From Achromobacter anxifer (GTDB lineage Bacteria > Pseudomonadota > Gammaproteobacteria > Burkholderiales > Burkholderiaceae_B), in contig NZ_CAHLAR010000022.1 of assembly GCF_903652925.1 (NCBI RefSeq), positions 1 to 43,929 of the forward strand: a stretch of DNA of 43,929 nt, given 5' to 3'. The notes below the pieces were generated by a model. The model saw only the letters and a program-made list of their open reading frames with translations, did not search any database and was not told the DNA's origin. The position numbers were made by a program, and so were the translations under genes. This document shows positions 35,392 through 43,928 of the stretch, piece by piece; within the stretch, counting starts at the first letter, position 1; each line of letters starts with the position of its first letter.

Positions 35392-36221
35392 CGCATCCCG
35401 TGGTCCGTAGCGCGCTGTTCGTGCCGGCGTCGCGCCCCGAGCGCATTCCCAAGGCGCTGGCCGCGGGCGCAGACGCGGTCATCGTCGATCTGGAAGACGC
35501 GGTCGAGCATCTGGCCAAGGCGTCGGCCCGGGAAGCGCTGTGCGACTTCCTGGGGACGAATCCCGGCGTCCGGCTGTGGGTGCGGATCAACGATGCCTCC
35601 ACTTCCTGGCATGACGACGATCTCAAGGCCTGCCGCGGCAAGCCCGGCGTCGCCGGCGTGCTGCTGCCCAAGGCCGAAAGTCTGGCGCAGGTGCGCCATG
35701 TGGTCCAGGCGGGCCTGCGCGTGATCCCTCTGCTGGAGACCGCCCAGGGCATCCTCAACATCGCCGAAGTGGCCGCCACGCCCGGCGTGGAACGCCTGGC
35801 CTTCGGCAGCCTGGATTACGGCCTGGACATGGGGCTGACGCCCGACACGCCGGGCGCGGAAACGGTGCTGGACCAGGCCCGCGTGCAGGTGCTGCTGCAT
35901 AGCCGCGCCGCCGGCCTGGCGCCCGCGCTGGACGGCGTGTTTCCCGGCGTCCAGGAGCAGGCCGGGCTGGCGCAGGCCGCCGGCCGCGCGCAGCAGATGG
36001 GTTTCGGCGGCATGCTGTGCATCCATCCCACGCAGGTTCCGGTGATCCACGCGGCCTTCGTGCCCGCGCCGCAGGAACTGGCCTGGGCGCGCCGCGTCAT
36101 CGCCACGCACCGCGACACCTCCGCCGGCACCTTCATGCTGGACGGCAAGATGGTCGATGCGCCGGTCATCGCGCGCGCGCGGCTGGTGCTGGCGCAGGCG
36201 GGCGAATCCGCCGGCGCCTAG
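35388..36221 (+). CDS. CitE-like lyase (HpcH/HpaI family), citramalyl-CoA lyase candidate
   Basis: A 277-residue TIM-barrel lyase of the CitE/HpcH group cleaving 3-hydroxyacyl-CoA esters such as (S)-citramalyl-CoA to acetyl-CoA and pyruvate. Conserved residues are Arg66 in LWVRIND, Glu117 in LLETAQGI and Asp143 in GSLDYGLD, which bind substrate and Mg2+, and the late DGKMVDAPVIARA. Translation starts at GTG 35388: GGAGG lies 4 bases upstream and the GTGA overlaps the preceding stop. A longer reading would run in a wrong frame over the CoA-transferase gene. L-malyl-CoA cleavage is an alternative. Confidence 0.9.
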   Translation: MTHPVVRSALFVPASRPERIPKALAAGADAVIVDLEDAVEHLAKASAREALCDFLGTNPGVRLWVRINDASTSWHDDDLKACRGKPGVAGVLLPKAESLAQVRHVVQAGLRVIPLLETAQGILNIAEVAATPGVERLAFGSLDYGLDMGLTPDTPGAETVLDQARVQVLLHSRAAGLAPALDGVFPGVQEQAGLAQAAGRAQQMGFGGMLCIHPTQVPVIHAAFVPAPQELAWARRVIATHRDTSAGTFMLDGKMVDAPVIARARLVLAQAGESAGA

Positions 36222-36285
36222 ACGGACGCCATCTGGCGCCCGTCATCCGGGCGCTGTCATCGGATTTCTTCTTTCAGGCAGGTCT

Positions 36286-37182
36286 ATGGGCGAAGCGCTC
36301 TTCATCGGACACACCTATATCGACGTCACCGTGCTGGCCGACGAATGGCCCACCGGCGACGAGAAGAGCGTGGCTCGCGATTACGCCGTGTCCTTCGGCG
36401 GCAATGCGGTCACCGCCGCGTTCGCCTGCGCGCGGCTGGGTACGCCGCCCGAGCTGATCTGCTCGCTGGCCTCGGACTGGCTTGGCCATATGTACACGGA
36501 CATGGCGGCTGCGCACGGCGTTTCGCTGCATGCGCGCAAGGTGGCGCGCTCGTCGCTGTCCTTCATCATGCCCAACCATGGCAAGCGCGCCATCCTGCGC
36601 GCGCGCGACGTGGAGTACCTGAACGATTTTCCCCGGCTGGACATCGGCGGCTACCGCGCCCTGCACCTGGATGGTCATCAGCCGGACGCCGCCCTGCATT
36701 ACGCGCGGGCCTGCCGGCAGGCGGGCGTGCTGACTTCGCTGGACGGCGGAGGCGTGCGCGAGAACACCGACGAATTGCTGCGCCACATTGACGTGGCGGT
36801 CTGCGCCGAGCGCATGTGCGAGCAGCTGGGATTGACGCCGCAGGGCCTGCTGGACCTGCTGAAGGCTCGCGGCTGCCGCATAGGCGCCGTGACCATGGGC
36901 GAACGCGGCATGCTCTGGTACGACGAGGCGGGGACGGTGGACGTGCTGCCCGCGCTGGAGGTGCCGGCAGCCAGCATCGTCGATACCTCGGGCGCCGGCG
37001 ACGTGTTCCACGGCGCTTACGTCTGGTCCTACCTGAACCGGCCGGACCTGCCCTGGGCGGAGCACTTCACGTTCGCGCGGGCGGCTTCGGCCCACAAGAT
37101 CCAGCACCTGGGCAATGAAGCGGGCCTGCCGCAGGTCGAGGACGTGGAGCGCGCGATGATGGCCTTCGCGCCGAAGGCGTAG
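36286..37182 (+). CDS. PfkB-family sugar kinase
   Basis: A 298-residue ribokinase-fold kinase phosphorylating a sugar, nucleoside or related alcohol. It starts ALFIGHTYIDVTVLADEWPTGDEK, has SFGGNAVTAAFACARLG in the substrate region and the ATP/anion-hole motif DTSGAGDVFHG (Asp233 to catalytic Asp239). The small lid strands (residues about 10-40) are present. No specificity can be assigned; resemblance to SF-kinase or adenosine/fructose kinases is only general. It follows the lyase gene by 64 bases in the same direction, so it may be transcribed with it, though a kinase has no obvious role in that pathway. Confidence 0.88.
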   Translation: MGEALFIGHTYIDVTVLADEWPTGDEKSVARDYAVSFGGNAVTAAFACARLGTPPELICSLASDWLGHMYTDMAAAHGVSLHARKVARSSLSFIMPNHGKRAILRARDVEYLNDFPRLDIGGYRALHLDGHQPDAALHYARACRQAGVLTSLDGGGVRENTDELLRHIDVAVCAERMCEQLGLTPQGLLDLLKARGCRIGAVTMGERGMLWYDEAGTVDVLPALEVPAASIVDTSGAGDVFHGAYVWSYLNRPDLPWAEHFTFARAASAHKIQHLGNEAGLPQVEDVERAMMAFAPKA

Positions 37183-37189
37183 CGGGCGC

Positions 37190-37678
37190 TCAGTCCGCGA
37201 GGCGTTCTATCGGCTGGTCGCGGATCGCGCCGATCCAGTCGTCGATGGGCTTGCCTTGCAGCGCCAGCCCGGGAGCCAGGTCGCGCAGGGGCATCAGCAC
37301 GAAGGCGCGCAGATGCATGCGGGGATGCGGCAGGACCAGCCGTTCATGGGCCAGCGCGGTGTCGCCATACAGCAGCAGATCCAGGTCCAGGGTGCGCGGC
37401 GCGTTCTTGTAGGGGCGCTGGCGGCCATGCCGGTTTTCCAGCGCCTGCAGCGCGTCCAGCAGGGCCAGCGGCGCCAGGCGCGTGTCCAGCGCGGCCACCG
37501 CATTGGTGAAATCCGGGCCGGAGGCTTCCACGGGGGCGGTGCGATAGAACGGCGACGCCGTTACCGCGAGGATGCCATCGGTTTCCTGCAGTTCAACCAG
37601 GACGCGGCGCAGCGTGGCGGCGCCGTCGCCCAGGTTGGCGCCCAGGCCGACGTAGGCGCTGACGGGAGCGGCAAGCAT
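37190..37678 (-). CDS. folK: 2-amino-4-hydroxy-6-hydroxymethyldihydropteridine pyrophosphokinase
   Basis: Transfers pyrophosphate from ATP to the pterin in folate synthesis. The 162 residues contain VGLGANLGDGAATLR, YRTAPVEASGPDFTNAVAALDT, RQRPYKNAPRTLDLDLLLYGD and LVLPHPRMHLRAFVLMPL, covering all HPPK signatures, including the metal-binding DLDLLLY. It lies 3 bases downstream of the pcnB stop, a pairing common in Betaproteobacteria and Gammaproteobacteria. Its 3' end is 7 bases from the convergent PfkB stop. Confidence 0.96.
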   Translation of the reverse strand: MLAAPVSAYVGLGANLGDGAATLRRVLVELQETDGILAVTASPFYRTAPVEASGPDFTNAVAALDTRLAPLALLDALQALENRHGRQRPYKNAPRTLDLDLLLYGDTALAHERLVLPHPRMHLRAFVLMPLRDLAPGLALQGKPIDDWIGAIRDQPIERLAD

Positions 37679-37681
37679 GGC

Positions 37682-39043
37682 TTATTCGGCGCTGGGCGTG
37701 CCGCGCGACGGCGAGCGGCGCGGACGGCGGCGCTTGCGCGGGGCGGACGGCGCATCGCCGGCATCGCGCGGCTGGCGCGCCACTTCTTCGATCATTTCGC
37801 TGCGGGTGACGTCGTCCGCGTTGGCCAGGTCCATCCACCATTGCGCCAGCACGCTGTCGAACTCGCCGGCGGCCGCGCGCAGCTGCAGGAAGTCGCAGGC
37901 GGCGCGGAAGCGCGGCTGTTCGATCATGCGGTAGATGGTCTTGCCCATGCGGCGCTCGAAGCGCGGCTGCATGAACCAGATCTCGCGCATGTCCGACGAG
38001 AAGCGGCGCTGGATGGCGAGCTTTTCGGTCTGCTCGTCCAGCACCGAGTCGGCGGCCTGCGACAGCGCGGGGATGGTGTGCTCGCCCTGGGCGCGCAGCT
38101 GCTTCCAGCGCGCTTCCACCTGCTGCCACAGCAGCGCGGCGAACAGGAAGCTGGGGCTGATGGTCTTGCCGGAGCGCACGCGCGCATCGGTGCGTTCCAG
38201 CGCCAGTTCCACGAAGTGTTCGCCGCCGGGCTGTTCCAGCACCACGTCCAGCAGGGGCAGGAGGCCCTTGTGCAGGCCGTCCGCGCGCAGTTGGCGCAGG
38301 CAGTCCATGGCGTGGCCGCAGGTCAGCAGCTTGAGCATTTCGTCGAACAGGCGCGAAGCCGGCACGTTCTCGATCAGCTCGGCCATGGTGCTGATGGGCT
38401 GGCGGGTGGCCGGGTCGATGGTGCCGTTGAGCTTGGCGGCGAAGCGCACGGCGCGCAGCATGCGCACCGGGTCTTCACGGTAGCGCCTGGCCGGGTCGCC
38501 GATGATGCGGACCTGGCGTTTCTTCAGGTCGGCCACGCCATTGTGGAAGTCGATGACTTCCTCGTTGTGCGGGTCGTAGTAGAGCGCGTTCATGGTGAAG
38601 TCGCGGCGCGCCGCGTCTTCTTCGTGCGAGCCGAACACGTTGTCGCGCAGGATGCGGCCGTGCTCGTCGGTTTCCTGGTCTTCCGAGGCGGGCGCGCGGA
38701 AGGTGGAGGTTTCGATGATTTCCTGGCCAAACACCACATGCACCAGCTGGAAGCGGCGGCCGATGATGCGGGCGCGGCGGAACAGCGGGCGGATCTGCTC
38801 GGGCGTGGCGTTGGTGGCCACGTCGAAGTCCTTGGGCTCCAGGCCCACGATCAGGTCGCGCACGGCGCCGCCGACGATGTAGGCGTCATAGCCGTGCTGG
38901 CGCAGCACCTCGCAGACCTTGATCGCATGGCGCGATACGTTGCGGCGGTCGATGCCGTGCTTGTCGCGCTCGATGCGCAACGGCCCCCGGGCTGCCGGCG
39001 CGAACAAGCGGCCGACGAATTTTTTTATGGTTTCAGTGATCAT
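37682..39043 (-). CDS. pcnB: Poly(A) polymerase I
   Basis: Adds poly(A) tails to RNA 3' ends to promote decay; member of the class II nucleotidyltransferases. The 453 residues contain the catalytic GGAVRDLIVGLEPKDFDVATNATPEQIR (the two acidic DFD residues), RRARIIGRRFQLVHV, and the RRDFTMNALYYDP motif of the PAP/CCA family. An Arg-rich C-terminal tail (residues about 430-450) is typical of PcnB and separates it from CCA-adding enzymes. It directly follows the HAD gene with no gap. Confidence 0.95.
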   Translation of the reverse strand: MITETIKKFVGRLFAPAARGPLRIERDKHGIDRRNVSRHAIKVCEVLRQHGYDAYIVGGAVRDLIVGLEPKDFDVATNATPEQIRPLFRRARIIGRRFQLVHVVFGQEIIETSTFRAPASEDQETDEHGRILRDNVFGSHEEDAARRDFTMNALYYDPHNEEVIDFHNGVADLKKRQVRIIGDPARRYREDPVRMLRAVRFAAKLNGTIDPATRQPISTMAELIENVPASRLFDEMLKLLTCGHAMDCLRQLRADGLHKGLLPLLDVVLEQPGGEHFVELALERTDARVRSGKTISPSFLFAALLWQQVEARWKQLRAQGEHTIPALSQAADSVLDEQTEKLAIQRRFSSDMREIWFMQPRFERRMGKTIYRMIEQPRFRAACDFLQLRAAAGEFDSVLAQWWMDLANADDVTRSEMIEEVARQPRDAGDAPSAPRKRRRPRRSPSRGTPSAE

Positions 39044-39742
39044 TTAGGACTTCGAATCTTCCATGTGGTCGAACAAGTCGATCACTTGCCAGCCGCGTTC
39101 CTGGGCGATGCCGCGCAGGGTGGGGCTGGGGTTGGCCGCGATCGGACGGGTCACTTTCTCCAGCAGGGGAACATCGTTGACCGAATCGCTATAGAAAAAC
39201 GATTCCGGGAAATCCGCAAGTCCCATTCCCATGCCGGCCAGCCAATCGTTGACGCGCACCACTTTGCCTTCCTTGAAGCTGGGGGTGCCCAGGATGCGGC
39301 CGGTGTAGCGGCCGCGCAGGTATTCGGCGTCGGTCGCCACCAGGTGCGGAATGCCGAAGGCGCGCGCGATGGGGGCGGTGACGAAGCTGTTGGTGGCCGT
39401 GACCACGGCGCACAGGTCGCCGGCTTCGAGGTGCGATTGCACCAGGTCGCGGGCGGCGGGCGTCATGGACGGGCGGATCACTTCTTCCATGAAGTCTTCA
39501 TGCCAGGCCGCCAGGTCGTAGGGCGTGTGCGCGGCCAGCAGGCCGAGCATGAACTCGGCGGCCTGTTCGGCGGTGAGTTCACCGCGGTTGTAGCGGTCCA
39601 TCAGGTCGTCGTTCCGGCGGCGGGCCTCGACGGGATCCCCCGCGCGGCCCGTGCGTGCCAGATAGTCGGCCCATTGGTAGTCGCTATCCAGCGGCAACAG
39701 GGTGTGATCCAGGTCGAACAGGGCGAGACGTCGGGAGGTCAT
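39044..39742 (-). CDS. HAD-IB family phosphatase (SerB-like)
   Basis: A 232-residue HAD hydrolase of subfamily IB. It has the nucleophile motif ALFDLDHTLLPLDSD, an all-helical cap (residues about 20-80), VTATNSFVTAPIARAFGI for motif II, and FYSDSVNDVPLLEKV for the Mg-binding motif IV. Members hydrolyse phosphoserine or lipid-headgroup phosphates; the substrate is not known here. The family sits next to pcnB-folK and hda in related genomes. It overlaps hda by 4 bases (ATGA), and its TAA is immediately followed by the pcnB ATG. Confidence 0.9.
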   Translation of the reverse strand: MTSRRLALFDLDHTLLPLDSDYQWADYLARTGRAGDPVEARRRNDDLMDRYNRGELTAEQAAEFMLGLLAAHTPYDLAAWHEDFMEEVIRPSMTPAARDLVQSHLEAGDLCAVVTATNSFVTAPIARAFGIPHLVATDAEYLRGRYTGRILGTPSFKEGKVVRVNDWLAGMGMGLADFPESFFYSDSVNDVPLLEKVTRPIAANPSPTLRGIAQERGWQVIDLFDHMEDSKS

Positions 39743-40440
39743 GTGCGTTGCGAATCAGGGTCTGCGAGCATGGCGCGCAGCAGAGGCAGGGTGATGGGAC
39801 GGCCGGTGGCCAGGGAGTATCGGTCCAGCGCGTCGATCAGCGCCGCCAGCTTGCGGATGTCGCGCTCATGGTGCGTGAGCATCCAGTTGATGATTTCGGG
39901 CGCCAGGTGCATGCCGCGGTCGGCCGCCTGGGCCGACAGGGCGGCCAGCTTGTCGGCGTCGGACAGCGGGTCCAGGCGGAACACCAGGTCCCAGCCCAGG
40001 CGAGTGCGCAGGTCTTCGCGCAGCGGCATCGACAGCGGGGCGCGGTCGCCCGCCAGGGCCAGCGCGAAGGCGCGGCCGGTGGCGGCGGATTCGCGCCAGC
40101 GGTTGTAGAGCGCGAATAGGGCGGCCTGGCGGCTGTCGTTCATGCGGTGCACGTCGTCGACCGCCACGAACTTGGGCATGGGCGACTTGGAATCGGCTTC
40201 GGCCAGGCGGCGCAGCATGTTTTCGCCCGTTTCGGCGTCGATATAGACGGCGTCGGGGCGGGCGGTCAGCGCGCGCAGCAAGTGGCTGCGGCCGCAGCCC
40301 GCGGCGCCCCATATGTACAGGGCGCGGCCAGGAAGCAGCGCGCGCACTGCCGCCAGCGCTTCCCCGTTGGGGCCGGCGATATAGTTGTTCAGCGATGGCG
40401 CTGGCGCGGGGAGAACGTCAAGCAGCAGCTGGCGGTTCAT
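39739..40440 (-). CDS. hda: DnaA regulatory inactivator Hda
   Basis: Together with the DNA-loaded sliding clamp, Hda stimulates ATP hydrolysis by DnaA and blocks re-initiation of replication. The 233-residue AAA+ protein shows the short N-terminal clamp-binding segment QLLLDVLPAP, a Walker A of the Hda type (YIWGAAGCGRSHLLRAL), where Arg-Ser replaces Lys-Ser/Thr, and Walker B FVAVDDVHRM. There is no DNA-binding domain IV, unlike DnaA. It is the first gene of the hda-HAD-pcnB-folK operon, divergent from purM. Confidence 0.93.
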   Translation of the reverse strand: MNRQLLLDVLPAPAPSLNNYIAGPNGEALAAVRALLPGRALYIWGAAGCGRSHLLRALTARPDAVYIDAETGENMLRRLAEADSKSPMPKFVAVDDVHRMNDSRQAALFALYNRWRESAATGRAFALALAGDRAPLSMPLREDLRTRLGWDLVFRLDPLSDADKLAALSAQAADRGMHLAPEIINWMLTHHERDIRKLAALIDALDRYSLATGRPITLPLLRAMLADPDSQRT

Positions 40441-40820
40441 GGGAGCTTACAGGGTGCCGAAACGAGGCGGGTAGTACGGGTCAATACAGCAACAGGTCAA
40501 TACAACAGGTCAAAACGGCGCAGGCCCCGGGGTTTGCACCACCGAGACCCCGGGGTTTGCACCACGGGAGCCGACAAAATCAATACCGGCCAACCCTACA
40601 CTTTAAACCACCTGGGGCCAGGGTGTCGCGTCGATGGGCCTGGGCTGGCTTGGGTTTGCGCCGATCCGGCGCCCCTTGCCCGTCCTGGCCGCGCGTGCCG
40701 GCGCAGTCCCCGTCCGGACCGCTTTGGCGGCGCCGATCCCTGCTTGTCCCCGCAACATCGTAAAATGCAGGGCGTTCCACCAAAATCCCAGCAATTGTTA
40801 CATACCCCACGGCATTTCTC
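40441..40820. promoter_or_regulatory. Divergent hda/purM intergenic region
   Basis: A 380-base gap with no supportable gene. On the hda side are short direct repeats of GGTCAATACA (about 40478-40516). Next comes an 18-bp repeat unit with 23-bp period (40525-40542, 40548-40565). On the purM side a TAAAAT at 40761-40766 could be a -10 box, but no well-placed -35 is visible. The short peptide reading frames here lack homology I recognise. Confidence 0.4.
40525..40565. repeat. Two direct copies of an 18-bp sequence, 23-bp period
   Basis: CCCCGGGGTTTGCACCAC occurs at 40525-40542 and exactly again at 40548-40565. Each copy begins with the palindrome CCCCGGGG. The regular spacing (about two helical turns) would suit cooperative protein binding, or it may be a simple duplication. 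Confidence 0.85.
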
Positions 40821-41870
40821 ATGACGAATCAACCTACCGCCCCCATGACCTACCGCGATGCCGGTGTCGATATCGACGCAGGCGACGCCCTGGTCGACCG
40901 TATCAAACCGCTTGCGGCGCGCACCATGCGTGCCGGGGTGCTGGCCGGTATCGGCGGCTTTGGCGGTCTGTTCGAAGTGCCGAAGTCGTACAAGGAGCCC
41001 GTGCTGGTCTCGGGCACCGACGGCGTGGGCACCAAGCTGCGCCTGGCGTTCGACTGGAACCGCCACGACACCGTGGGCATCGACCTGGTCGCCATGAGCG
41101 TCAACGACATCCTGGTGCAGGGCGCGGAACCGCTGTTCTTCCTGGATTATTTCGGCTGCGGCAAGCTTTCGGTGGATACGGCGGCGGCGGTGGTGGGCGG
41201 CATCGCGAAGGGCTGCGAGCTGTCGGGCTGCGCGCTGATCGGCGGTGAAACCGCCGAAATGCCGGGCATGTACCCGGACGGCGAATACGATCTGGCCGGT
41301 TTCGCCGTGGGCGCGGTCGAAAAGTCCGCCATCATCACCGGCCAGTCGATCAAGACGGGCGACGTGGTGCTGGGCCTGGCTTCCAGCGGCGCGCACTCCA
41401 ACGGCTACTCGCTGCTGCGCAAGATCCTGGAACGCGCCAACGCCAAGCCCGACGACGATTTCCATGGCCAGCCCATGGTCGACGTGGTCATGGCGCCGAC
41501 GCGCATCTACGTGAAGCAGGTGCTGGCCGCGCTGGCCAAGCACGGCACCAGCATCAAGGGCCTGGCCCACATCACGGGCGGCGGCCTGCTGGACAACGTG
41601 CCGCGCATCCTGCAACCCGGCCTGTCGGCCAAGTTGCACCGCGCCAACTGGGAAATGCCCAAGCTGTTCCAGTGGCTGCAGGAACAGGGCCAGGTCGAGG
41701 ACACCGAGATGTACCGCGTCTTCAACTGCGGCATCGGCATGGTGCTGGTGGTGGATCCGGCCCAGGCCGAAGCCATTGCCGCCACGCTGCGCGAGCAGGG
41801 CGAGACCGTCAGCACGCTGGGCGAAATCGTCGAGCAGAAGGAAGGCATGGCGCAGACTTTCGTGGTCTGA
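40821..41870 (+). CDS. purM: Phosphoribosylformylglycinamidine cyclo-ligase (AIR synthetase)
   Basis: ATP-dependent closure of the imidazole ring, step 5 of de novo purine synthesis. The 349 residues contain [16 protein letters not shown] at the N terminus, [49 protein letters not shown] and the [13 protein letters not shown] segment, all diagnostic. It stands alone, with its own terminator. Confidence 0.97.
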   Translation: MTNQPTAPMTYRDAGVDIDAGDALVDRIKPLAARTMRAGVLAGIGGFGGLFEVPKSYKEPVLVSGTDGVGTKLRLAFDWNRHDTVGIDLVAMSVNDILVQGAEPLFFLDYFGCGKLSVDTAAAVVGGIAKGCELSGCALIGGETAEMPGMYPDGEYDLAGFAVGAVEKSAIITGQSIKTGDVVLGLASSGAHSNGYSLLRKILERANAKPDDDFHGQPMVDVVMAPTRIYVKQVLAALAKHGTSIKGLAHITGGGLLDNVPRILQPGLSAKLHRANWEMPKLFQWLQEQGQVEDTEMYRVFNCGIGMVLVVDPAQAEAIAATLREQGETVSTLGEIVEQKEGMAQTFVV

Positions 41871-41890
41871 GCCTGGCGTTCCGCGCAATC

Positions 41891-41919
41891 AAAAAACCGC
41901 CCTGTAGGGCGGTTTTTTT
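41891..41919. terminator. Intrinsic terminator after purM
   Basis: A-run, then CCGCCC (41897-41902) pairing with GGGCGG (41907-41912) around TGTA, then a seven-T run. It can act in both directions between purM and the convergent miaA. Confidence 0.95.
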
Positions 41920-41983
41920 GTGCCTGGCGTTTGTGCCTGGCGTTTGTGCGCAGCGTTTGCAGCAGGCGTTGTGCCTGGTGCTT
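41920..41983. repeat. 13-bp tandem repeat, about five copies, decaying
   Basis: GTGCCTGGCGTTT is repeated exactly at 41920-41932 and 41933-41945. Degenerate copies follow at 41946-41958, 41959-41970 (12 bases) and 41971-41983. It begins at the last base of the purM terminator's tail and lies outside any gene. Confidence 0.85.
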
Positions 41984-42027
41984 GCGGCGCGCGGATTGGT
42001 GGTGTGCCGGGCGCTTGCCGCGCGGCA

Positions 42028-43002
42028 TCAGGCCTGGGCCTGTCCCGCCATCGCCAGCGCCATGGCGTCTATGGTCTGCGCCACCGCGTCCGCCGCCAGG
42101 CAGTCCACGATGACGCGTTCGGGCTGCGCGCGCAGCCAGGTGATCTGGCGCTTGGCCAGCTGGCGCGTGGCAGCGATGCCTTGCTCGCGCGCGGTGGCCA
42201 GATCGACCTCGCCGTCCAGGTGCGCCCACAGCTGCCGGTAGCCCACGCAGCGCACGGAAGGCAGGCCGGTGTGCAGGTCGCCGCGGGCGCGCAGGGTACG
42301 CACTTCGTCCAGGAAGCCGCGCGCCAGCATGGCGTCGAAGCGCTGCTCGATGCGGGCATGCAGCGCGGCGCGGTCGGAGGGCTCCAGGCTGATCGTGAGG
42401 TACCGGTTGCCCGTGTCGTCCCGCTGGCGCTGGTCGCGCAGCAGCAGGGCCGACATGGGCTGGCCGGACAGCATGCAGATTTCCAGCGCGCGCTGGATGC
42501 GCTGGCTGTCGTTGGGCGCCAGGCGCGCGGCGGTGACGGGGTCGAGCCGCGCCAGTTCGGCATGCAGCGCGGGCCAGCCCTGGTCGGCGGCGCGCGCTTC
42601 CAGTTCGGCGCGCAGCGCCGGGTCGGCCTGGGGCAAGTCGTCCAGGCCGTCGCGCAGCGCCTTGTAATACATCATGGTGCCGCCCGCCAGCAGCGGAATG
42701 CGGCCGCGCGCGCGGATCTCGTCGATCAGGCGCAGCGCGTCGGCGACGAATTCGGCGGCGGAGTACGACTGGACCGGGTCCAGGATGTCCAGCAGGTGCT
42801 GCGGCACGCGCGCCTGTTCCTCGGGCGAAGGCTTGGCGGTGCCGATGTCCATGCCGCGGTAGATGGTGGCTGAATCGACGTTGACGATTTCCAGCGGCCA
42901 GCGCTCGGCCAGCGCCAGGGTCGAGGCGCTCTTGCCGGCCGCGGTGGGGCCGGCCAGGCAGATGACCAGCGGCGCCGCGTTGGGGGAGGTGGACGGCGAC
43001 AA
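42028..43002 (-). CDS. miaA: tRNA dimethylallyltransferase
   Basis: Transfers a dimethylallyl group to adenosine 37 of tRNAs reading UNN codons. Motifs are the P-loop [29 protein letters not shown], the [12 protein letters not shown] stretch, [12 protein letters not shown] and the late [13 protein letters not shown] start it at TTG 43002, two bases after the mutL stop, giving 324 residues; the only upstream ATG (43080) overlaps mutL by 76 bases and adds unrelated residues. The TTG start is provisional. The mutL-miaA order is widely conserved. Confidence 0.94.
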   Translation of the reverse strand: MSPSTSPNAAPLVICLAGPTAAGKSASTLALAERWPLEIVNVDSATIYRGMDIGTAKPSPEEQARVPQHLLDILDPVQSYSAAEFVADALRLIDEIRARGRIPLLAGGTMMYYKALRDGLDDLPQADPALRAELEARAADQGWPALHAELARLDPVTAARLAPNDSQRIQRALEICMLSGQPMSALLLRDQRQRDDTGNRYLTISLEPSDRAALHARIEQRFDAMLARGFLDEVRTLRARGDLHTGLPSVRCVGYRQLWAHLDGEVDLATAREQGIAATRQLAKRQITWLRAQPERVIVDCLAADAVAQTIDAMALAMAGQAQA

Positions 43003-43004
43003 GC

Positions 43005-43928
43005 TTATTGCCCGCGCAGGAAGAGCTTGTCCAGGTCGGACACCGACCACTGGATCCAGGTGGGCCGGCCGTGGTTGCACTGGTCGGCGCGTTCGGTGGC
43101 TTCCATCTGGCGCAGCAGGCCGTTCATCTCTTCGATGGTGAGCTTGCGGTTGGCGCGCACGGAGCCGTGGCAGGCCATGGTGGACAGCAGTTCGTTGCGC
43201 TGTTCGGTCAGCAGGCGCGACACACCCACCGCGCCGAGGTCGCGCAGCACGGCGCGGGCCAGGGTTTCGATGTCGCCGCGGGCCAGGATGGCCGGCACGG
43301 AGCGCACGGCGATCGAGGTGGGGCCCGAAGGACGCATCTCGAAGCCCAGCTCGTTCAATTGTTCTTCGTATTCCTCGACCAGGGCCACGTCCTTTTCCTG
43401 GGCGTGGAACACCACCGGCACCAGCAGGTCCTGGCGCGGCAGGCTGCGCGCGTCCAGCGCCTGCTTGAGCTGTTCGTAGACCACCCGTTCGTGGGCGGCG
43501 TGCATGTCCACCAGCACGATGCCGCGGCGGGTCTGCGCCAGGATGTAGATGCCATGCAGCTGCGCCAGCGCCATGCCCAGCGGATGCTCTTCGTCCGCGG
43601 GCAGGGCCGCGGTGGGCGCGGGGGCGGGCTCGCGCAGCGGCGCGGTCTTGGCCGCCGAGTCGTCGTCCAGCGGACGGTAGAGCGATTGCCAGTCCGCTGC
43701 GGGAATTCCGGCGGGCTCGGCGTGCAGCCGGAACGGGACCTGGGTGTGCGGGCGCTGCGGGGCGGGCGAGGGACGCAAGCCATAGGAGGACGAGCTTCCG
43801 CCGCTACCGCCGTAGGAGGACGAACCGCCGGCGCTGCCGCCGTAGGCGGGCCGGGGCGCGTCCATCGCCGGCCGGGGGCTGGCGATGGGGTCGGCGGGCG
43901 CCGCCTGCGGCGCGGCGCCGGCGGACGG
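43005..43928 (-). CDS. mutL: DNA mismatch repair protein MutL (3' part only)
   Basis: The visible part is the C-terminal 307 residues; the frame is open at the right edge. It starts in the flexible linker, which is rich in Gly, Ser, Tyr and Pro with GGSSSYG-type repeats. The C-terminal dimerisation/endonuclease domain follows: [12 protein letters not shown] matches the metal-binding endonuclease motif DQHA(X)2E(X)4E with Met for Gln, and [12 protein letters not shown] and CNHGRPTW complete the site. So this MutL probably nicks DNA itself, as in species lacking MutH. It is directly upstream of miaA. Confidence 0.95.
   Translation of the reverse strand, partial: PSAGAAPQAAPADPIASPRPAMDAPRPAYGGSAGGSSSYGGSGGSSSSYGLRPSPAPQRPHTQVPFRLHAEPAGIPAADWQSLYRPLDDDSAAKTAPLREPAPAPTAALPADEEHPLGMALAQLHGIYILAQTRRGIVLVDMHAAHERVVYEQLKQALDARSLPRQDLLVPVVFHAQEKDVALVEEYEEQLNELGFEMRPSGPTSIAVRSVPAILARGDIETLARAVLRDLGAVGVSRLLTEQRNELLSTMACHGSVRANRKLTIEEMNGLLRQMEATERADQCNHGRPTWIQWSVSDLDKLFLRGQ

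Noticed and set aside
18541-37182. A prophage, integrative element or transposon
   Set aside because: No integrase, transposase, phage gene, tRNA-borne attachment site or conjugation gene was seen across the region.
37256-40108. A 950-codon plus-strand open frame opposite folK, pcnB and the HAD gene
   Set aside because: Same cause: a shadow of real genes in high-GC DNA, with low-complexity composition.
40478-40565. Possible CRISPR array from the regular repeats near hda
   Set aside because: Only two exact copies with 5-base gaps, no proper spacers and no cas genes.
40580-40822. 80-codon minus-strand frame in the hda/purM gap
   Set aside because: Arg/Gly/Pro-rich, no domain and no ribosome-binding site; the ATG lies over the purM start region.
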